IMG/VR virus record: IMGVR_UViG_3300049222_000652
Span: 1 to 23,023 of that record
Length of the DNA: 23,023 nt
Strand: one strand, 5' to 3'
Origin: a virus
Below the pieces are notes generated by a model, which ran no database searches, was not told the origin of the DNA, and worked only from the letters and a program-made list of their open reading frames with translations. Below, piece by piece: positions 18,068-23,023 of this stretch. Position numbers and translations under genes: made by a program. Each line of letters starts with the position of its first letter. Positions within the stretch are counted from its first letter, which is position 1.

Positions 18068-20277
18068 TGTACGAGCAGAGTTTATATAAAATTATACAAC
18101 CTATAAAAATAAATACATTAAATAGATTAAATAAATCTAAAAAATGGAAATACGGTTACAACAAAGAAAATGATGTTGTAGTTATAAGTAAAACTGGCCA
18201 AATTGGAGAAATTTACGAAATACAAGGTCTTAAAATAGCGCTTCCTAAGCGACCTAAAGAAATACATAAAGGTGAAGATAGGTGGAAGCCTAAAGAATAC
18301 CCTAGAGAGCTTAAAAACATTAATAGCGTGTTTGAGTGGAGAGATTATCCAGAAGATTTTAAAGCTAAATGGGAAAATTATATTGATAATGAATTTAAAA
18401 AACGAGAAGAAGGTCATTGGTTCTATAATAGAGGTGTGGCTACTTACATTACTGGCACTCACTTTATGTACTTGCAGTGGAGCAAGATTGATGTTGGGAA
18501 ACCAGACTTTAGGGAAGCAAACAGATTATTCTTTATATTCTGGGAGGCTTGTAAAGCAGACGCACGATCTTACGGAATGTGTTACCTTAAAAACCGTCGT
18601 TCAGGATTTTCGTTCATGTCTTCAGCAGAAGCCGTTAATATGGCGACAATTACGTCAGATGCACGGTACGGTATCTTGTCTAAGTCTGGAGCCGATGCTA
18701 AGAAAATGTTCACAGACAAGGTTGTACCAATATCAGTCAACTACCCGTTCTTTTTCAAACCCATCCAGGACGGTATGGACAGGCCCAAGACAGAACTCGC
18801 TTATAGAATACCAGCCAGTAGGCTCACAAGAAAGTCAATACAAAACAAACAAGAACAAGAAACGCTCGAAGGATTAGACACTACTATTGATTGGAAAAAC
18901 ACAGGAGATAATAGTTATGATGGTGAAAAACTAGCTTTATTAGTGCACGATGAAAGCGGTAAATGGGAAAGACCAGATAATATATTAAATAACTGGAGGG
19001 TTACAAAAACCTGTCTTAGATTAGGTTCTAGAGTTATTGGAAAGTGTATGATGGGATCAACTTCTAATTCATTAGATAAAGGTGGAGAAAATTTTAAAAA
19101 ACTATATTACAACTCCGATGTTACTAAAAGAAACAGGAATGGACAGACTAGCTCAGGATTATATTCTTTGTTCATACCTATGGAGTGGAACTACGAGGGA
19201 TTCATTGATTCTTATGGACACCCTGTTTTCGATACTCCAGAAAAACCAGTAGAAGATACGTATGGTGATTTAATAGAGACAGGTGTTATAGAACATTGGC
19301 AAAATGAAGCCGAGGGTTTAAAAAACGACCAAGATGCGTTAAACGAGTATTATAGGCAGTTTCCTAGAACTGAAGAGCACGCGTTTAGAGATGAAACAAA
19401 AAACAGTATATTTAATTTAGTTAAAATATACGAACAAATAGATTACAATGAAGATCTATTAAACACAAACGTTGTTTCTACAGGAAGTTTTCAGTGGGAA
19501 AACGGAATAAAAGATACTAAAGTTAAATTTACACCAAATAAAAACGGAAGGTTTAAAATAACTTGGGTTCCTAGCTATAGTTTGCAAAACAAGCAAATTT
19601 TAAAAAATGGAATAAAATATCCTGGAAACGATCATATAGGCGCTTTTGGTTGTGATAGTTATGATATTTCTGGTACAGTTGATGGGCAAGGTTCTAAAGG
19701 TTCATTGCACGGCTTAACAAAGTTTAGCATGGAAGACGCGCCTCCAAATTCTTTTTTTCTTGAATACATAGCTAGACCTCAAACGGCAGAAATGTTTTTT
19801 GAAGATGTATTAATGGCTTGTGTATTTTATGGCATGCCTCTTTTGGCTGAAAATAATAAACCAAGACTTTTGTATTACTTTAAAAGAAGAGGTTATAGAG
19901 GATATTCTATGAACAGGCCAGATAAACTTTGGAATAAACTTTCTATAGCAGAAAAAGAAATAGGAGGTATACCAAACTCTAGCGAAGACATTAAACAAGC
20001 ACATGCAGCAGCTATTGAATCTTATATAGATAAATATGTAGGATTAAAATCAGATGCACAATATGGAGACATGTATTTTAATAAAACATTAAATGATTGG
20101 GCTAAGTTTGATATAAATAAAAGAACAAAGTTTGATGCCGCTATAAGCTCTGGTTTAGCTATAATGGCTTGCAATAGGCATTTATATAGACCTGTTGCTA
20201 AAGTAGAAAAACAACCAATAAATATAAAAATCGCTAAGTTTAGTAATAGTGGTAATTTATCAAAAATAATAAAATAA
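18067..20277 (+). CDS. Terminase large subunit
   Basis: The 736-residue motor cuts phage DNA and pumps it into the capsid with ATP. The N-terminal ATPase has a variant Walker A-type loop LKNRRSGFS (174-182), a Walker B-type LALLVHDES (289-297) with acidic Asp295 and Glu296, and a coupling segment MGSTSNS (329-335). The nuclease half begins about 520 with FGCDSYDISG (Asp530, a likely metal ligand), then ARPQTAEMFFEDVLMACVFY, LLAEN, LLYYFKRRGYRGY and a C-terminal KFDAAISSGLA carrying another Asp. The gene continues directly into the portal gene. Part of the ATPase coding region (18541-18840) has clearly higher GC than the rest. Confidence 0.92.
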   Translation: MYEQSLYKIIQPIKINTLNRLNKSKKWKYGYNKENDVVVISKTGQIGEIYEIQGLKIALPKRPKEIHKGEDRWKPKEYPRELKNINSVFEWRDYPEDFKAKWENYIDNEFKKREEGHWFYNRGVATYITGTHFMYLQWSKIDVGKPDFREANRLFFIFWEACKADARSYGMCYLKNRRSGFSFMSSAEAVNMATITSDARYGILSKSGADAKKMFTDKVVPISVNYPFFFKPIQDGMDRPKTELAYRIPASRLTRKSIQNKQEQETLEGLDTTIDWKNTGDNSYDGEKLALLVHDESGKWERPDNILNNWRVTKTCLRLGSRVIGKCMMGSTSNSLDKGGENFKKLYYNSDVTKRNRNGQTSSGLYSLFIPMEWNYEGFIDSYGHPVFDTPEKPVEDTYGDLIETGVIEHWQNEAEGLKNDQDALNEYYRQFPRTEEHAFRDETKNSIFNLVKIYEQIDYNEDLLNTNVVSTGSFQWENGIKDTKVKFTPNKNGRFKITWVPSYSLQNKQILKNGIKYPGNDHIGAFGCDSYDISGTVDGQGSKGSLHGLTKFSMEDAPPNSFFLEYIARPQTAEMFFEDVLMACVFYGMPLLAENNKPRLLYYFKRRGYRGYSMNRPDKLWNKLSIAEKEIGGIPNSSEDIKQAHAAAIESYIDKYVGLKSDAQYGDMYFNKTLNDWAKFDINKRTKFDAAISSGLAIMACNRHLYRPVAKVEKQPINIKIAKFSNSGNLSKIIK

Positions 20278-20280
20278 CAT

Positions 20281-22710
20281 ATGGCTGAGTCAGTTGTAAA
20301 AAGTTTTTTTCCTAGTCAAGTTGCTAGCGATCAAGAAAAAGCCTCTTTAGAATACGGTTTAAAGGTCGGTAGAGCTATTCAAGACGAGTGGTTTAAATCT
20401 ACTAACGGTAACAATAGGTATAAAAGTAATCAAAACACTTTTCATAGATTAAGGTTGTACGCTAGAGGAGAGCAATCAATACAAAAATATAAAGATGAGC
20501 TGTCTATAAATGGCGACTTGTCTTATCTTAATTTAGATTGGAAACCAGTGCCAATTATACCTAAGTTTGTAGATATAGTTGTTAATGGTATATCAGAAAG
20601 AACTTTTGATATAAAAGCATTTTCTCAAGATCCTTACGGTATAAGCAAAAGAACAGCTTATATGGAATCTATAATTAGAGACATGCAAACTAAAGAAATT
20701 AACGAATATGTTAATGAAAATTTAGGAGTAAACTTATTTGAAAATAAACCAAGTTTTTTACCAGAAACAAAAGAAGAACTTGAGCTTCACATGCAACTAA
20801 CTTATAAACAAAATGTTGAAATTGCAGAAGAGCAAGCAATAAATGTTTTATTAGAAGGTAATAAATATGATCTTACAAGAAAAAGAGTTAATTATGATTT
20901 AACTACTATAGGTATTGGCGCTGTTAAAAACAGGTTTTCAACCTCTGAAGGCGTTATAGTAGATTATGTTGATCCGGCTAATATGGTTTATTCTTACACA
21001 GAATCACCTTATTTTGATGATATATATTACGTAGGTGAAATAAAATCTGTTCACATAAACGAATTAAAAAAACAATTTCCTAGCTTAACAGATGATGATT
21101 TAGAAAGTATTAGTAAAACTTCGTTTCAAAATAACGGATTTTACGATAGGACAATAACTAACTATGATGAATCTGATTCTAACAGTGTTCAAATACTGTA
21201 TTTTAACTATAAAACCTACATGAACGAGGTTTATAAAGTCAAAGAAACAGCTACTGGTGCTGAAAAAATAATAATTAAAGACGATCAGTTTAATCCACCA
21301 GAAGAAATACTTGAGCAGTATGGTATACAAAAAGTTGGTAGATCTTTAGAAGTTTTATACGAAGGTGTTTTAGTTTTAGGTACAGATAAGTTACTTAAGT
21401 GGGAAATGGCTAAAAATATGCTACGGCCAAAAAGTGATTTTACTAAAGTTAAAATGAATTATAGCATTTGTGCACCTCGTATGTACAAAGGACAGATTGA
21501 GTCATTAGTTAGCCGTATAACTGGTTTTGCTGATATGATTCAATTAACTCATTTAAAGCTACAGCAAGTATTATCACGCATGGTACCAGATGGCGTTTAT
21601 TTAGACGCTGATGGTTTGGCTGAAGTTGATTTAGGTAATGGAACTAATTATAACCCACAAGAAGCTTTGAATATGTTTTTTCAAACAGGTTCTGTAATTG
21701 GTAGATCATTTACTCAAGAGGGTGATTTAAATCCAGGTAAAGTACCTATTCAAGAAATAGCAAGTGGATCTGGTGGTAATAAAATACCACAGCTTATAAA
21801 TACATATAATTATTATTTACAAATGATTCGCGATGTCACTGGTCTTAACGAAGCTAGGGACGGCAGTACGCCTTCAAAAGACGCTTTAGTTGGCGTTCAA
21901 AAACTAGCGGCCGCTAACTCAAATACAGCAACAAGGCATATATTAACTAGTGGTTTGTTTATAACTTCAGATTTAGCAGAAAATCTTTCATTAAGAATAT
22001 CAGATATATTAGAATTTTCACCAACAAGAGAAGCTTTTATACAACAAATAGGTGTTCACAATGTAGCGACACTAGACGAGCTTAAAGAACTTCATTTATA
22101 TGATTTTGGTATATTTATAGAACTACAACCAGATGAAGAAGAAAAAGCTGTTTTAGAAAACAATATACAAATGGCAATAGCTCAAAAATCTCTAGATTTA
22201 GACGACGCTATTGATATTAGAAACGTTAAAGATTTAAAATTAGCTAATCAACTTTTGAAACTAAGAAGAAAGAAAAAGTTTGAAAGAGATCAACTAGCGC
22301 AACAACAAAATATACAAGCTCAAGCTCAAGCAAATCAACAGTCTCAACAAGTTGCTGCTCAGTTAGAAGTTCAAAAACAAAACGCTTTGACTCAAAGTAA
22401 AATTCAATTAGAGCAAGCAAAGTCTAATTTTGAAACAGAGAAATTAATAAGAGAGGCTAATTTAAAGAAAGAACTTATGTCTTACGAGTTTCAGATTAAC
22501 ATGAAGCTTAAAGAAATGGAATCCAAGGTTGTTTCCATGAAAGACGAAGTTAAAGAAGATAGAAAAGACGAAAGAACAAAAATACAAGCAACACAACAAA
22601 GTCAATTAATAGCACAAAGAAAAGACAACTTACCACCGAAAAATTTTGAATCATCTGGAAATGACGTAATGCAAGGTGGATTTGGTTTAGGTTCTTTTGA
22701 ACCCAGGTGA
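20281..22710 (+). CDS. Portal protein
   Basis: The 809-residue product is the probable ring at the special capsid vertex through which DNA enters. It starts MAESVVKSFFPSQVASDQEK and has YARGEQSIQKYKDEL (about 60-74) and LNLDWKPVPIIPKFVDIVVN (about 79-98). The central region holds VTGLNEARDGSTPSKDALVG, VQKLAAANSNTATRHI (about 518-553), typical of the clip-stem region of portals. A long Gln/Lys-rich C-terminal helix (about 665-790) looks like a coiled-coil barrel or crown. It lies three bases after the terminase, the usual gene order. The family within portals is not named with certainty; size would fit the large portals found in Bacteroidota phages. Confidence 0.88.
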   Translation: MAESVVKSFFPSQVASDQEKASLEYGLKVGRAIQDEWFKSTNGNNRYKSNQNTFHRLRLYARGEQSIQKYKDELSINGDLSYLNLDWKPVPIIPKFVDIVVNGISERTFDIKAFSQDPYGISKRTAYMESIIRDMQTKEINEYVNENLGVNLFENKPSFLPETKEELELHMQLTYKQNVEIAEEQAINVLLEGNKYDLTRKRVNYDLTTIGIGAVKNRFSTSEGVIVDYVDPANMVYSYTESPYFDDIYYVGEIKSVHINELKKQFPSLTDDDLESISKTSFQNNGFYDRTITNYDESDSNSVQILYFNYKTYMNEVYKVKETATGAEKIIIKDDQFNPPEEILEQYGIQKVGRSLEVLYEGVLVLGTDKLLKWEMAKNMLRPKSDFTKVKMNYSICAPRMYKGQIESLVSRITGFADMIQLTHLKLQQVLSRMVPDGVYLDADGLAEVDLGNGTNYNPQEALNMFFQTGSVIGRSFTQEGDLNPGKVPIQEIASGSGGNKIPQLINTYNYYLQMIRDVTGLNEARDGSTPSKDALVGVQKLAAANSNTATRHILTSGLFITSDLAENLSLRISDILEFSPTREAFIQQIGVHNVATLDELKELHLYDFGIFIELQPDEEEKAVLENNIQMAIAQKSLDLDDAIDIRNVKDLKLANQLLKLRRKKKFERDQLAQQQNIQAQAQANQQSQQVAAQLEVQKQNALTQSKIQLEQAKSNFETEKLIREANLKKELMSYEFQINMKLKEMESKVVSMKDEVKEDRKDERTKIQATQQSQLIAQRKDNLPPKNFESSGNDVMQGGFGLGSFEPR

Positions 22711-22743
22711 TTATAGTAATTAACAATTATATAATATTTTATC

Positions 22744-23023
22744 ATGAAAAAAGAAGAAAAAAAACTTGTTCAGCAAGAAGAGGTTAAAGATGAAAAAACT
22801 CTCAACAATCCAGTTGTTCAAGACAACGAAGGCACAATTAAAGTAGATTTATCAAAATTAAACAAAAAACAAGAAGATGCCGTTCAAGAACAAAGCGCAG
22901 ATGCAAGCGATGATACTATCGAGCAACCCCAAAACGAGGGAAGTAGCAAAGAAGTGGTTGAAGAAGTACAAGACACCGTTCAAGATGAAGAGCAGCCAGT
23001 TATTGAAGAAATAATTGAAGAAA
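22744..23023 (+). CDS. Acidic protein after the portal, 5' part only (scaffold-like)
   Basis: An open frame from ATG 22744 runs past the window edge with 93 full codons visible. It is very acidic and low-complexity (MKKEEKKLVQQEEVKDEKTL, IKVDLSKLNKKQEDAVQEQ, EEVQDTVQDEEQPVIEEIIE), predicted disordered or helical. Such proteins next to the portal gene are often scaffolding or prohead proteins that shape the capsid and leave it. The rest of the gene, and probably the major capsid gene, lie outside the window. The assignment is by position and composition. Confidence 0.55.
   Translation, partial: MKKEEKKLVQQEEVKDEKTLNNPVVQDNEGTIKVDLSKLNKKQEDAVQEQSADASDDTIEQPQNEGSSKEVVEEVQDTVQDEEQPVIEEIIEE

Noticed and set aside
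18272-18877. A 201-codon open frame in another frame inside the terminase gene
   Set aside because: It is longer than usual for a shadow frame and covers the GC patch, but it has a Cys/Ser/Leu-mixed composition with no recognisable domain and lies wholly inside a well-supported terminase sequence. The higher GC in the patch removes AT-rich stops, which explains the length.
10895-21915. Two GCGGCCGC sites (near 10898 and 21907)
   Set aside because: Both lie in coding sequence for Leu-Ala-Ala-Ala in unrelated proteins; two 8-mers in 23 kb have no further shared context beyond a few bases.
2901-23023. CRISPR array or diversity-generating retroelement linked to the fibre genes
   Set aside because: No regular short repeats with spacers, no reverse transcriptase gene and no near-identical template repeat pair was seen; the VGIGT repeats are explained by protein modules.

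Overview
The window looks like part of a tailed double-stranded DNA phage (Caudoviricetes), probably one infecting a marine member of the Bacteroidota. The phage assignment is firm. It rests on adjacent terminase large subunit and portal genes, a three-helix-type holin, long tail-fibre genes with repeated VGIGT motifs, and a string of small virion-type genes. The host is an inference. The DNA is AT-rich, and almost no gene has a Shine-Dalgarno sequence: starts sit in A-rich contexts such as AACTATG or AAAATATGGC, as is usual in Bacteroidota. No integrase, tRNA gene or CRISPR array was seen.

Layout. Positions 1-2464 hold a leftward (minus-strand) block of very small early-type genes, several under 60 codons. 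They are served by a repeated three-block promoter-like motif: CAA, 6 nt, TACGRAA, 7 nt, RGATAATAT. Five copies occur, all facing left and all with identical internal spacing. Two of the genes (1747-1974 and 2234-2464) are paralogues. Each is preceded by a promoter copy, a GCTATAC box with a GC-rich hairpin, and a 37-nt element that is conserved between the two copies and shows compensatory base changes. This makes it a candidate structured RNA. About 436 nt (2465-2900) carry no protein gene and separate the leftward block from the rightward late block.

The rightward block (2901-23023) begins with a small basic protein and a fibre-type protein. A chaperonin set follows (groEL then groES, overlapping, in the reverse of the usual order), then a winged-helix-like protein, a possible zinc metallopeptidase (HENVH), several Cys-containing small proteins, and a large protein with a degenerate metallopeptidase-like motif (EELTH). 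Next come an exported protein, a repeat-containing protein with a calcium-loop-like segment, and the holin. The tail-fibre cluster (10240-16416) ends with a collagen-like protein. After a few small conserved phage proteins, the packaging module starts: a protein that looks like two tandem GroES-like halves, a probable small terminase, the large terminase, the portal, and the start of an acidic, scaffold-like protein cut off by the window edge. Three late-strand gaps share a TAAYTATAT box 24-32 nt before the next start codon.

How it may work together (inference): the left block would be expressed from a phage-specific promoter class early in infection. The right block would make virion, lysis and packaging proteins, with the phage supplying its own GroEL, GroES and possibly a double-GroES cofactor to fold capsid or fibre proteins. 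The points most worth a second look are the duplicated RNA element, the five-copy promoter, the chaperonin set with the double-GroES-like protein, and the pair of metallopeptidase-like virion proteins.
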